This document shows positions 43,819 through 53,597 of a stretch of 64,000 bases of DNA, in pieces (within the stretch, counting starts at the first letter, position 1; every line of letters begins with the position of its first letter). The position numbers and the translations under genes are program-made. Source of the stretch: Spirosoma oryzicola. Lineage in GTDB: Bacteria; Bacteroidota; Bacteroidia; Cytophagales; Spirosomataceae. The stretch is from the NCBI RefSeq assembly GCF_021233055.1, contig NZ_CP089538.1, positions 5,286,501-5,350,500 of the forward strand. Direction: 5' to 3'. The notes beneath the pieces are model-generated. The model worked only from the letters and a program-made list of their open reading frames with translations. It did no database searches and was not told the DNA's origin.

Positions 43819-46737
43819 TTAGGCTTGCTGTTCCATACCGGCTTCTTCAGCAACTTCTGTTGCGTAAGCGTCCGTTGGTACGCAGGAACAAACCAGATTC
43901 CGGTCACCGTACGCCGAGTCAATCCGGCTAACACTCGGCCAGAATTTGCGAGCCTGCACGTATGGCAATGGATAAACGGCTTTCTCACGCGAGTAAGGCC
44001 GGTTCCAGTTGTCAGCTAATGCCACCGTTGCCGTGTGCGGTGCATGTTTCAGCACGTTACTATTCCGCTCAGCAACGCCCGTTTCAATTTCGCGAATTTC
44101 TTCACGAATGGCGATCATCGCATCGCAGAAGCGGTCAAGCTCGGCCTTTGATTCGGATTCGGTTGGTTCAATCATCAACGTTCCGGCTACCGGGAACGAA
44201 ACCGTTGGCGCGTGGAACCCGTAATCCATCAACCGCTTAGCAATATCTTCAACTTCAACGCCCGCAGCCGCTTTGAACGGACGGCAATCAACGATCATTT
44301 CGTGCGCAGCCCGGCCATTGGCTCCGGTGTATAGCGTATCGTAATGACCATTCAGCCGCGCCTTGATGTAGTTCGCATTCAGGATAGCCCGCTTCGTAGC
44401 GTTGGTCAATCCTTCGCTACCCATCATGGCAATGTACGCGTAGGAAATGACGAGAATACTGGCCGAACCGTACGGAGCTGCCGACACCGCATGAATTGCC
44501 TGATCGCCACCCGTTTGCACAAGCGCATGACCGGGCAGGAACGGAGCCAGATGGGCCGCCACACCGATTGGTCCCATACCAGGGCCGCCACCACCGTGAG
44601 GGATACAGAACGTCTTGTGCAAATTCAGGTGACACACATCGGCCCCAATCGTTGCGGGTGAGGTCAGACCGACCTGCGCATTCATATTGGCACCGTCCAT
44701 GTAAACCTGGCCACCATGCTGGTGAATAACTTCGCAGATTTCTTTAATGCTTTCCTCAAAAACACCGTGCGTCGATGGATAGGTCACCATCAGACACGAC
44801 AGATCATTGCTGTATTGTTCAGCTTTTGCTTTCAGATCCGCGACATCAATGTTGCCACGCTCATCGCATTTAACGATCACAACTTTCATACCTGCCATAA
44901 CGGCACTGGCGGGGTTGGTACCGTGCGCCGACTGCGGGATCAACGATACCGTACGGTGATGATCGCCCCGGCTTTCGTGGTAAGCCCGAATTACCATCAA
45001 ACCAGCGTATTCGCCCTGCGCACCGGAGTTTGGTTGCAGCGACATAGCGGCAAAACCCGTGATTTCGCACAGCCAATCGTTTAGATCGCTGAAAAGCTGT
45101 TGATAGCCCAACGTCTGATCCTTTGGCGCAAATGGATGCAGTTTGCCGAATTCAGGCCAGGTTACCGGAATCATTTCGGCAGTAGCATTCAGCTTCATCG
45201 TGCAGCTACCGAGTGAAATCATCGAATGAACCAGCGAAAGGTCTTTCTCTTCCAATGACTTCAGATAACGCAGCATTTCGTGCTCGGTATGATGCGTATT
45301 GAAAACCGGGTGCGTCAAATAATCGGACTGACGAACAAGGCGCTCAGGCCAGGTGATTTCCAGGCTATCGATAATCGCGTCGAGATCGCATTTTACGCCA
45401 AAGATCGACATCAGTTCAAGAACGTCGTCTACGGTCTTCGTTTCATCAAACGACACGCTGACATGCTCACCATCGGGCAAATACCGTAGGTTTATCTGCG
45501 ACGCCCGCGCCGATTTTTTGATCGACTCAACATCACCGACTTTTACGGTTACCGTATCGAAATAGTTTTCGGTGCTAAGCTCGTGAGCGCTCCAGCGTAG
45601 CGCTGTCGCGAAGGTTTTTGCCAGCGCGTGTACTTTTTCGCCAATCGTCCGGAGCCGTTGCGGACCGTGGTACACCGCGTAACTACCCGCCATGACGGCC
45701 AGCAGAACCTGTGCCGTACAAATGTTTGATGTCGCTTTTTCGCGCCGGATGTGCTGCTCACGCGTTTGCAGAGCCATCCGTAACGCTGGTTTACCTTCGG
45801 CATCCTGCGAAACACCGATGATCCGACCGGGAATCTGGCGTTTGAACGCATCGCGGGTCGCGAAGTAAGCCGCGTGTGGGCCACCAAAACCCATCGGAAC
45901 GCCAAAGCGCTGCGCCGAACCAACGACCACATCAGCGCCCATTTCGCCGGGAGGGGTTAGCAGCGTCAGAGCCAGCAGATCGGCGGCAACAGCTACCGTG
46001 ATGCCCAATTCATGCGCTGCCGAAATAAGATCTGTATAATCGAATACTTCGCCGTCAGAAGCCGGATACTGAAGCAGAACGCCGAAAATTTCGGCGTTCG
46101 TAAGATCGACCGAACGGTGATCGCCAACCAGTACGTTGATTCCTATTGGCGTCGCACGGGTCAGGATAACATCGATCGTTTGCGGATGGCAACGCTCCGA
46201 AACAAAGAACGTACTCGCTGTCTTTTTGGCCGCCGGACGCATCGCGTACAGCATGTGCATGGCCTCGGCTGCGGCAGTCGCTTCGTCTAACAGCGAGGCA
46301 TTTGCCAGATCCATACCTGTTAGGTCAGATACTACTGTCTGGAAATTGAGTAACGCTTCCAGACGCCCTTGTGCAATCTCGGCCTGGTAAGGCGTGTAAG
46401 CGGTATACCAGGCCGGGTTTTCCAGAATATTCCGAAGAATAACGTTCGGTGTAATGGTATCGTAGTAACCGGTACCGATATACGATTTGAAAACCTTGTT
46501 CTGGCCAGCGAGCTTCTTGAAATCCGCCAGGAATTGCGTCTCCGATTTAGGCGCGGGCAGATCAAGGGGTCGGGGGAGCCGGATGGTAGCCGGAACCGTC
46601 TGGTCAATTAGTTCGTCGATGGATTCAACCGGTAAGCCGGTCGCTGAAATGGTTTGGAGCATTTCGGCATGAGCCGAATCGGTTTGACCGTGGTGACGGT
46701 CTTCAAATGACTCCTGGTAACGAAGGTTTAACTTCAT
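43819..46737 (-). CDS. gcvP: Glycine dehydrogenase (decarboxylating), P protein
   Basis: A 972-residue single-chain P protein of the glycine cleavage system. It decarboxylates glycine and loads aminomethyl onto the H protein's lipoamide. The PLP Lys708 is in [19 protein letters not shown]. The N-terminal half keeps the homologous but inactive fold ([40 protein letters not shown]). The length fits the fused type, not the split P1/P2 type. gcvT and gcvH are not in the window. A TAAATTTG (-7-like) on the minus strand at 46763-46770 would give a leader of about 20 nt. Confidence 0.96.
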   Translation of the reverse strand: MKLNLRYQESFEDRHHGQTDSAHAEMLQTISATGLPVESIDELIDQTVPATIRLPRPLDLPAPKSETQFLADFKKLAGQNKVFKSYIGTGYYDTITPNVILRNILENPAWYTAYTPYQAEIAQGRLEALLNFQTVVSDLTGMDLANASLLDEATAAAEAMHMLYAMRPAAKKTASTFFVSERCHPQTIDVILTRATPIGINVLVGDHRSVDLTNAEIFGVLLQYPASDGEVFDYTDLISAAHELGITVAVAADLLALTLLTPPGEMGADVVVGSAQRFGVPMGFGGPHAAYFATRDAFKRQIPGRIIGVSQDAEGKPALRMALQTREQHIRREKATSNICTAQVLLAVMAGSYAVYHGPQRLRTIGEKVHALAKTFATALRWSAHELSTENYFDTVTVKVGDVESIKKSARASQINLRYLPDGEHVSVSFDETKTVDDVLELMSIFGVKCDLDAIIDSLEITWPERLVRQSDYLTHPVFNTHHTEHEMLRYLKSLEEKDLSLVHSMISLGSCTMKLNATAEMIPVTWPEFGKLHPFAPKDQTLGYQQLFSDLNDWLCEITGFAAMSLQPNSGAQGEYAGLMVIRAYHESRGDHHRTVSLIPQSAHGTNPASAVMAGMKVVIVKCDERGNIDVADLKAKAEQYSNDLSCLMVTYPSTHGVFEESIKEICEVIHQHGGQVYMDGANMNAQVGLTSPATIGADVCHLNLHKTFCIPHGGGGPGMGPIGVAAHLAPFLPGHALVQTGGDQAIHAVSAAPYGSASILVISYAYIAMMGSEGLTNATKRAILNANYIKARLNGHYDTLYTGANGRAAHEMIVDCRPFKAAAGVEVEDIAKRLMDYGFHAPTVSFPVAGTLMIEPTESESKAELDRFCDAMIAIREEIREIETGVAERNSNVLKHAPHTATVALADNWNRPYSREKAVYPLPYVQARKFWPSVSRIDSAYGDRNLVCSCVPTDAYATEVAEEAGMEQQA

Positions 46738-47134
46738 CGAAAGATAGCTTCTGTATAAGATGCAAATTTACACAACCGTCCCGTAAAAAGAGGTATAAAC
46801 TAAGCCGCTTGTCAAAGGATTCTATGCTAGTCAAACGCAATTAGTAGCGTTGCAGTTCGCGCTTCCACCTACCGATTACCGGTGCATTCTACTAACTGTG
46901 AATGAATAGGTTAGCCATAGACTAGATGCTACAGAGCAGGATTTATCCTGTTATATCAATTCAACCCAACTCTATCTTGGCTGCGTCTTATAAATACCGT
47001 TTTTGGAACAACGGGTAAACAGTAGGTTCTACTCTGCTATCACCCCTGCGCTAGGATCACAGACGCGCATTTTCCTTGTCTGCTAGTGGATAATCCGCTA
47101 TACTTACCACCTCAACTTTCGACTACTTTACTAA
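46738..47134. other. Intergenic region between divergent gcvP and the polysaccharide region
   Basis: 397 bp without a credible gene. Apart from the minus-strand -7-like CAAATTTA (46763-46770) for gcvP, I see no terminator, repeat or riboswitch-like structure. A TTG at 46977-46979 with TACCGTTTTTG downstream is too far from consensus to call. Confidence 0.5.
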
Positions 47135-48952
47135 ATGGTAACGCCTACAACCGGGGCTACCCACCTGTTTCGACTTTTAGTACCCATCAAAAAATACGGG
47201 CGATTAGAAGCCCGGTCTATTGATCCTTCTACCGGATTGAAGACCCCGTCAGCAGATTTGTCAGCAGAATCAGGGCGGGTATCGCCCGTATTAGCCGTTT
47301 TCTTTGGCGTTTTACTGCTTGTACCAGCCGTCATCTATTTCGTAACCATCGTTGAGAACGCGTACAATTTTCCGTACGAGGACGATTTTAATAGCGCACT
47401 AAGTTTTGTTTCGGACTACGCATTTGGCAACCTGACATTTGGTGGAAAGCTTATACTGCTTTTTTCGCAGTATAACGAGCACCGCATCGTCTTTGACCGG
47501 CTGGTCTTTCTGGCCGATTATGCCTTGTTCGGCGAATTGAATTTCAGCCATTTGATACTTGTTGGTAACCTTTCGCTCGTCCTGATTTGCCTGCTCTTTT
47601 TTAAAGCGTCCTTTCGGGGATTTCCACTGCATCAGAAGTTGCTTTTTCTGCTGCCGGCAGCTTATTCACTCTTTTTATTTCAATACTGGGAGCTATCGAC
47701 CTGGAGCATGGCTGCTCTGCAAAACCTGTATGTCATTCCATTTGCCATGCTTAGTTTATACAGCCTGAGCCGACCCGGTCGGGGTGCATTTGCCCTTGCC
47801 TGCGGAGCGGCTATCCTGGCGACGTTTACGAGTGGTAATGGTATGTTTACGTTTGTAACGGGTGCCGCTCTGCTCCTACTGATCCAATCGTACAGACAGC
47901 TCGTTTTGTGGCTGGTAGTCAGTGCATTGACAATCGCTTTCTACTTTTTGGGATACATCCGGCCACCCTACCACCCTGATGTCGTTGATTCGTTGTTCAA
48001 CCATAGCGGACGGGCTATTGCGTACTTTTTTACGTTGACCGGCATGATTTTAGGTCCCGGACGGCCAACGGCCAGTCTGCTCTTTGGAATCGCGTCGCTG
48101 CTTTTCTCACTTGGTTTACTCGGCTACGCCTGGTATACGAAGCGCATAAGTAGCAATTTACCCGTCATCGGCTGGCTGTTATTTCTATATCTGACCTGTT
48201 TGTCGCTTATGGCAACCCGTTCGGGAATGGGTCTCGGACACGCCACAACACCACGCTACGGTATTGTCGTCGTTATGCTGTTTGCTACGCAATCGGTGCT
48301 GGCACTCCAGCTCATCGAACACCGTTTGCTGCGCCTTGGCGTCTTAGCGGGTTATACGGCCCTTGCGGTTTTTGTGTATATATCGCCCATCAATCAGGGC
48401 AACCGCCAGCGTATCTACGACCGAACACGCACGATGCGTTACAGCAGCGCTTTTTACAACAACAACCCCGCGAATCTGTCCTTTCATTGGTCGAATCAAG
48501 AGTTTCCGAAAAAGATCTACGCCACGGCTCACAAACAAGGTATCTACCAAATACCGCCGGTCACCTTCAACGATCTGAAAAGCGCCCCTCAACCATTCGA
48601 TCCAACCCATCTAAAGCAGACAAACAGCGTTACGTACGAAGCGAAGCCAGTAGAAGCAGGTAATTTCCTGATTTTCTACCGGTCTTGGGCGTTGGTCAAT
48701 GGCACATTTCCCCGGAAGGCATCGGTCCAACTCGTTGCTCGGTCTTCGTCAGCCTGTTACGCTTTCGCTACTCAAGTTCATACCTGGAATGATCAGGAGG
48801 ATCGCCTGTTATCCCGTCACTACACGCAACCAGGCTTTTCCTGCATTCTGGACAAAAAAGAGCTCAAACCAGGTCATTATAACTTATGGTTACGCATTGA
48901 CGACGGGCAAACGCAAACAGACCAGCTGCTCGACAGCACGTTGGACGTATAG
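47135..48952 (+). CDS. Polytopic membrane protein, possible GT-C-type glycosyltransferase
   Basis: A 605-residue protein with about ten to twelve hydrophobic segments (from about residue 50 to 425) and a soluble C-terminal domain of about 170 residues. After the first helix comes an acidic loop, PYEDDFNSALSFV (residues about 77-90), and then FSQYNEHRIVFDRLVFLADYALFGELNF. An acidic motif after helix 1 is characteristic of GT-C glycosyltransferases that use lipid-linked sugars. I cannot name the family. It opens the polysaccharide region, 121 bp upstream of rfbF. Confidence 0.6.
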   Translation: MVTPTTGATHLFRLLVPIKKYGRLEARSIDPSTGLKTPSADLSAESGRVSPVLAVFFGVLLLVPAVIYFVTIVENAYNFPYEDDFNSALSFVSDYAFGNLTFGGKLILLFSQYNEHRIVFDRLVFLADYALFGELNFSHLILVGNLSLVLICLLFFKASFRGFPLHQKLLFLLPAAYSLFLFQYWELSTWSMAALQNLYVIPFAMLSLYSLSRPGRGAFALACGAAILATFTSGNGMFTFVTGAALLLLIQSYRQLVLWLVVSALTIAFYFLGYIRPPYHPDVVDSLFNHSGRAIAYFFTLTGMILGPGRPTASLLFGIASLLFSLGLLGYAWYTKRISSNLPVIGWLLFLYLTCLSLMATRSGMGLGHATTPRYGIVVVMLFATQSVLALQLIEHRLLRLGVLAGYTALAVFVYISPINQGNRQRIYDRTRTMRYSSAFYNNNPANLSFHWSNQEFPKKIYATAHKQGIYQIPPVTFNDLKSAPQPFDPTHLKQTNSVTYEAKPVEAGNFLIFYRSWALVNGTFPRKASVQLVARSSSACYAFATQVHTWNDQEDRLLSRHYTQPGFSCILDKKELKPGHYNLWLRIDDGQTQTDQLLDSTLDV

Positions 48953-49073
48953 CGAGTTCTTTATCTGCGGTTAAAAAACCATTGGTTTCTGACCGCTCAA
49001 CGGCAACCTTGCATGATATTTGCACGGCCACTAGTAACTTCTTATTCCGAATTGGCACCTTAAACCAGGCTGT

Positions 49074-49844
49074 ATGAAAGTTGTGATTCTTGCCGGAGGC
49101 TTAGGCACTCGTTTGAGTGAAGAAACCGTCGTCAAGCCCAAGCCGATGGTAGAAATTGGCGGTATGCCCATTCTCTGGCATATCATGAAGATCTATTCGG
49201 CTCACGGTTTCAACGAATTCATTGTTTGCCTTGGCTACAAAGGCTACCTGATCAAAGAATACTTCGCCAATTACTTTCTGCATCAGTCGGATGTAACAAT
49301 CGATATGCGAACCAATCAGGTTCAGGTTCACAATTCGCAGGCCGAACCCTGGAAGATTACGCTGGTAGACACCGGTATCGATAGCATGACGGGCGGACGA
49401 CTCAAGCGGGTGCAACATCATATCGGCAATGAGCCATTCCTGATGACCTACGGTGATGGCGTCGGCGACGTTGACATTACCCAGTTAGTTGCTTTTCATC
49501 AGGCACAGGGAAAACGATGCACGTTAACGGCGGTACAACCTTCGGCTCGCTTTGGCGCTTTGGACGTTGACGATGCCAATGGTGTTCGCTCGTTTCTCGA
49601 AAAACCAAAGGGCGACGGAGCCTGGATAAACGGCGGTTTTTTCGTTTGTCAGCCGGAGGTGTTTGGCTACATTGCGGGCGACAGTACCACCTGGGAACGC
49701 TATCCGATGGAAACCCTGGCTGCCGAAGGAGAGCTTATGGCCTTCAAACATCACGGCTTCTGGAAACCGATGGATACCCTTCGCGACAAACTAGAACTGG
49801 AAACGGCCTGGAGTGCGGGCACGGCTGAGTGGAAAATCTGGTAA
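49074..49844 (+). CDS. rfbF: Glucose-1-phosphate cytidylyltransferase
   Basis: A 256-residue nucleotidyltransferase making CDP-glucose from CTP and glucose-1-phosphate. The signature GGLGTRLSEETVVKPKPMVEIGG (8-30) and MTYGDGVGDVDI are typical of RfbF rather than RmlA. The C-terminal part, GFWKPMDTLRDKLELETAW, is also RfbF-like. It is the first enzyme of the CDP-sugar operon. The CDP-glucose 4,6-dehydratase gene follows immediately (start 10 bp after the stop). Confidence 0.94.
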   Translation: MKVVILAGGLGTRLSEETVVKPKPMVEIGGMPILWHIMKIYSAHGFNEFIVCLGYKGYLIKEYFANYFLHQSDVTIDMRTNQVQVHNSQAEPWKITLVDTGIDSMTGGRLKRVQHHIGNEPFLMTYGDGVGDVDITQLVAFHQAQGKRCTLTAVQPSARFGALDVDDANGVRSFLEKPKGDGAWINGGFFVCQPEVFGYIAGDSTTWERYPMETLAAEGELMAFKHHGFWKPMDTLRDKLELETAWSAGTAEWKIW

Positions 49845-49854
49845 AGGCTTCTGC

Positions 49855-50961
49855 ATGACAACGTTATTCGCCGATCAGTACCGCAACAAAACCGTATTAC
49901 TTACCGGCCATACGGGTTTTAAAGGATCGTGGCTTGCCTACTGGCTACACGAACTGGGTGCCAATGTGGTTGGCTATTCGCTGCCCGCTCCGACCCATCC
50001 GAACCATTGGGAATTGCTTCAACTGCTTCAACTGCCCATAACGCATGAGCTAGGCAACATCACCGATCAGCAACGGCTACAAACGGTTTTTGATGCGCAC
50101 CAGCCCGATGTAGTCATCCATATGGCGGCTCAATCGTTGGTTCGCTACTCGTACCGGAACCCATTGGAAACAATCGAAACGAACATTCTGGGAACGGCTA
50201 AAATACTGGACTCCGTTCGTCAGACGCCATCAGTACGGGCCGTTGTGATTGTGACCAGCGATAAATGTTACGAAAATCCGGAAGATGGCCGACCCCTGAA
50301 TGAGACTGACCGTATGGGTGGCTATGACCCGTACAGCATGTCCAAGGGAGCCGCTGAACTGGTGACGAATAGCTACCGAAACTCATTTTTCAATCCGACC
50401 AACTACGGCAAAACGCATCAAACGCTGGTAGCCAGTGTTCGGGCCGGTAACGTTATTGGCGGTGGTGACTGGGCCGAAGACCGGCTGATTCCTGATCTGA
50501 TCCGGGGTAGCGTTTCCAATCAGCCCGTTACGATCCGAAACCCCGAATCGGTGCGGCCCTGGCAGCATGTGCTGGAACCGTTGTCGGGTTATTTGCTCGT
50601 AGGAGAGCGCTTACTCATGGGCGACATAACCGCAGCAACCGGCTGGAATTTTGGTCCACCGCCCGAAGACATTTTACCCGTACGAGCCGTTGTGCGACAG
50701 GCGCAAACCCGCTGGTCGGCTATCAATTACCACGAAACACCTTCGCCTGACAATCCGCACGAAGCCCATTTGCTCCGGCTCGATTGCACCAAAGCGCACG
50801 AGCAACTCAATTGGTACCCGGTTTGGGATATGCCAACGACTATTACCCGCACCATCGACTGGTACCGTGCCTATTACGAGCAAAACCAGCTTCTCACAAC
50901 CGCTGACCTGACGGCCTATGTACAACAGGCACAGGCCACAAACCAGATCTGGACCCGATGA
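49855..50961 (+). CDS. rfbG: CDP-glucose 4,6-dehydratase
   Basis: A 368-residue short-chain dehydrogenase/reductase that converts CDP-glucose to CDP-4-keto-6-deoxyglucose. NAD-binding GHTGFKGSWLAYWLHELG near the N-terminus, catalytic YDPYSMSKGAAELV (Tyr-x3-Lys) and VRAGNVIGGGDWAEDRLIPDLIR. I choose ATG 49855 (MTTLFADQYRNK), since the upstream start at 49813 overlaps rfbF and adds residues without family character. Its last 4 bases overlap the epimerase start. Confidence 0.94.
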   Translation: MTTLFADQYRNKTVLLTGHTGFKGSWLAYWLHELGANVVGYSLPAPTHPNHWELLQLLQLPITHELGNITDQQRLQTVFDAHQPDVVIHMAAQSLVRYSYRNPLETIETNILGTAKILDSVRQTPSVRAVVIVTSDKCYENPEDGRPLNETDRMGGYDPYSMSKGAAELVTNSYRNSFFNPTNYGKTHQTLVASVRAGNVIGGGDWAEDRLIPDLIRGSVSNQPVTIRNPESVRPWQHVLEPLSGYLLVGERLLMGDITAATGWNFGPPPEDILPVRAVVRQAQTRWSAINYHETPSPDNPHEAHLLRLDCTKAHEQLNWYPVWDMPTTITRTIDWYRAYYEQNQLLTTADLTAYVQQAQATNQIWTR

Positions 50962-51509
50962 CGTTTACAGAAACTTCTTTACCGGGTGCTTACCTGATCG
51001 AGCTATCACCCCGCAGCGATAACCGGGGCTGGTTTGCCCGTACGTACGACAAAGCGGCTTTCGCACAGATCGGCCACCACGACGACTGGGTACAGATGAA
51101 TCACTCCATGACGTGCCAGACCGGAGCCATTCGCGGTATGCATTTTCAGCACCCGTCCAACGCCGAAATCAAATTAGTTCGTTGTGTTGCCGGTCGGGTG
51201 TTCGACGTTATTGTTGACTTGCGCGCCCAATCGCCGACGTTTGGGTGCTGGTTTGGCACCGAATTATCAGCCGATAACGGACATATGCTTTACATTCCGA
51301 AAGGATTTGCGCACGGATTTCAAACGCTCACGACGGACTGCCAGTTGATTTACTGCCATAGCGCCTATTATTCACCCGATCACGAAGGAGCCATTCGGTA
51401 CAACGACCCACGAATTGGCATCACCTGGCCCCTGCCCGTCAGCGACCTTTCGGACCGGGACGCCAGCCATCCACTCCTGAACGACCAATTTACTGGTTTA
51501 ACTGTATAG
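50958..51509 (+). CDS. rfbC: NDP-4-keto-6-deoxyhexose 3,5-epimerase (RmlC family)
   Basis: A 183-residue cupin epimerase. Catalytic His62 in GAIRGMHFQHP, Lys72 in IKLVRC, and the DNRGWFARTYD and YIPKGFAHGFQTL family blocks are present. The C-terminal DHEGAIRYNDPRIGITWP is typical of RmlC. In this operon the substrate is more likely the CDP-linked 4-keto sugar than dTDP-4-keto-rhamnose, since rmlA, rmlB and rmlD are absent. The start ATGA overlaps the rfbG stop. Confidence 0.9.
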   Translation: MTFTETSLPGAYLIELSPRSDNRGWFARTYDKAAFAQIGHHDDWVQMNHSMTCQTGAIRGMHFQHPSNAEIKLVRCVAGRVFDVIVDLRAQSPTFGCWFGTELSADNGHMLYIPKGFAHGFQTLTTDCQLIYCHSAYYSPDHEGAIRYNDPRIGITWPLPVSDLSDRDASHPLLNDQFTGLTV

Positions 51510-51513
51510 CCTC

Positions 51514-52740
51514 ATGCATTGCCGCTTTTGCCAAACGCCCCTTCAGCACGTTTTTATCGATCTGGTCAATTCGCCCGCGTCGAACTCGTTTTTGACACGT
51601 GAGCAGTTAAACGAACCGGAGACGTTTTATCCCCTGAAGGTATACACCTGCCCCAATTGCTTTCTGGTTCAGATTGACGAGTACAAAAAGTCAGATGCTA
51701 TTTTCGACAACGAGTACGTGTATTTTTCGTCTTTCTCAACCAGTTGGCTCGCCCACGCCAAACGGTATGTAGCGGATATGACCGGACGTTTTGGTTTAAA
51801 TGCCGACTCGCAGGTTGTTGAGATTGCGTCCAACGATGGGTATTTGCTTCAATATTTTGCCGAAAAGCAGATTCCGGTACTGGGCATCGAACCAACGGCA
51901 AACACGGCTGCGGTAGCCATTGAAAAAGGAATACCGACCATCACCCGCTTTTTCGGAACCCAACTGGCTCATGAGCTGGCACTGACCGACTCCAAAGCGG
52001 ATCTGCTGTTGGGCAACAACGTTTTGGCGCACGTACCAGACATTGTAGATTTCGTGGCCGGCATGAAAATACTGCTGAAGCCAACGGGTGTTATCACGAT
52101 GGAGTTTCCGCACTTGTTGAACCTGGTCGAGCAGAACCAGTTCGATACGATTTACCACGAGCACTTTTCGTACCTCTCGTTTTATACGGTCAGCCGGATT
52201 TTTGAATCGCAGGGGTTGGTACTGTTCGATGTTGATGAACTCCCAACGCACGGCGGCTCGTTACGCATTTACGCCAAACACGCGGATGATCCGACGAAAC
52301 CGATTTCGCCAAACGTTACGGCTTTGTTGCAAAAAGAAACAGCAACGGGCTTGACGACGATGGCTTATTACGCCCATTTTCAGCAGCGAGCCGAACGCGT
52401 AAAAATCGACCTACTTTACTTTTTACTGGATCAAAAGCGGGCGGGCAAATCGGTAGCGGCTTACGGCGCTGCAGCCAAAGGCAATACGCTACTGAATTTC
52501 TGCGGTGTTAAAAATGACTTCATCGACTTTGTGGTGGACGCCAATCCGGCCAAACAAAACAAGTTTTTGCCCGCCAGCCACATTCCAGTCGTTCACGAAG
52601 ACCAACTCAAAACGCAGAAGCCCGACTACGTATTGATTCTACCCTGGAACCTGCGCGACGAAATCACGCAGCAATTGGCGTATATTCGTGAATGGGGCGG
52701 TCAGTTTGTTGTCGCCATCCCTCAACTGACGGTATGGTAA
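51514..52740 (+). CDS. SAM-dependent sugar C-methyltransferase (TylC3/NovU-like)
   Basis: A 408-residue methyltransferase with the three-part TylC3 architecture. An N-terminal zinc-binding domain has Cys3, Cys6, Cys46 and Cys49 (CRFC...CPNC). The SAM domain has VVEIASNDGYLLQYF (101-115), the catalytic block FDTIYHEHFSYLSFY follows, and the C-terminal domain has SVAAYGAAAKGNTLLNFCG. Such enzymes add a methyl branch at C-3 of NDP-4-keto-6-deoxyhexoses. Its position after rfbF, rfbG and rfbC predicts a CDP-linked branched sugar. It overlaps the next gene's start by 7 bp. Confidence 0.9.
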   Translation: MHCRFCQTPLQHVFIDLVNSPASNSFLTREQLNEPETFYPLKVYTCPNCFLVQIDEYKKSDAIFDNEYVYFSSFSTSWLAHAKRYVADMTGRFGLNADSQVVEIASNDGYLLQYFAEKQIPVLGIEPTANTAAVAIEKGIPTITRFFGTQLAHELALTDSKADLLLGNNVLAHVPDIVDFVAGMKILLKPTGVITMEFPHLLNLVEQNQFDTIYHEHFSYLSFYTVSRIFESQGLVLFDVDELPTHGGSLRIYAKHADDPTKPISPNVTALLQKETATGLTTMAYYAHFQQRAERVKIDLLYFLLDQKRAGKSVAAYGAAAKGNTLLNFCGVKNDFIDFVVDANPAKQNKFLPASHIPVVHEDQLKTQKPDYVLILPWNLRDEITQQLAYIREWGGQFVVAIPQLTVW

Positions 52741-53597
52741 ACAACGTCAAGACAGTACTGGTCACCGGCGCAACGGGTTTTATCGGCAACCATGTCGTAG
52801 AGCAGTTGTTGGCAACGCATGATGTTCGTGTCATTACTACAGCGCGTACGAAGCCTACTGGTGCGCCCTGGCTATCGAACGTGACGTTCATTCCATTCGA
52901 CATAAGCACTGATTTTTCGGAAAAAGACCTATTTACTTACTTTGAACGACCTGACGCGGTCATTCATTTAGCCTGGCAAGGCTTGCCGGATTACAAATCA
53001 TTGGCGCACCTGGACACATACTGGCTGCAACACTATCGATTTTTAACCAATCTGCTGACCAATGGCCTGACGGACCTCACCGTGACGGGAACCTGTCTGG
53101 AATATGGCCTGCAAAGCGGTTGCCTTACGGAAGACCTACCAACGCAGCCTACGACTGCTTACGGCTTAGCGAAAGATACGCTCCGCAAAACCCTTGACCT
53201 GTTCGTAGCCGATCGGAATATTTTGTTCAAGTGGGTACGGCTGTTTTACATGTTCGGCAAGGGGCAAAATCCCAGGTCGCTTTTGGCACAGGTCGAAGCA
53301 GCTGCGCTACGAAACGAGCCGGTTTTCAACATGTCGAAAGGCGAGCAGCTGCGCGATTATCTACCCGTAACCAGCGTAGCCAATAACCTCGTACGAATAG
53401 CGTTGCAAAAGCAGATTACCGGCATTATTAACTGCGCCAGCGGTCAACCGATTGCTGTACGGACGCTGGTGGAACGATTTATGCAGGAGCATCAATACGC
53501 GTTAACGCTAAATCTGGGTTATTACCCGTATCCCGATTATGAACCGCTGGCCTTCTGGGGCCATCCAGCCAAACTTCAATCCCTAACTAACCCATGA
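52734..53597 (+). CDS. NAD-dependent epimerase/dehydratase (probable 4-ketoreductase)
   Basis: A 287-residue extended SDR. I choose ATG 52734 (MVNNVKTVLVTGATGFIGN), overlapping the methyltransferase stop; an earlier ATG at 52692 adds 14 residues read through that gene's end. The Rossmann motif TGATGFIGNH is clear. The catalytic Tyr-x3-Lys is probably TAYGLAKDTL. The C-terminal half is short. By context it should reduce the 4-keto group of the methylated CDP sugar. A 4-bp overlap links it to the CmcI-type gene. Confidence 0.85.
   Translation: MVNNVKTVLVTGATGFIGNHVVEQLLATHDVRVITTARTKPTGAPWLSNVTFIPFDISTDFSEKDLFTYFERPDAVIHLAWQGLPDYKSLAHLDTYWLQHYRFLTNLLTNGLTDLTVTGTCLEYGLQSGCLTEDLPTQPTTAYGLAKDTLRKTLDLFVADRNILFKWVRLFYMFGKGQNPRSLLAQVEAAALRNEPVFNMSKGEQLRDYLPVTSVANNLVRIALQKQITGIINCASGQPIAVRTLVERFMQEHQYALTLNLGYYPYPDYEPLAFWGHPAKLQSLTNP

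Noticed and set aside
46738..46840. Glycine riboswitch upstream of gcvP
   Set aside because: The predicted leader from the -7-like element is only about 20 nt and no aptamer-like pairing is visible.
46977..47006. Promoter for the 605-residue membrane protein gene
   Set aside because: The -33/-7 spacing is about 15 bp and TACCGTTTTTG is a poor match to TAnnTTTG.
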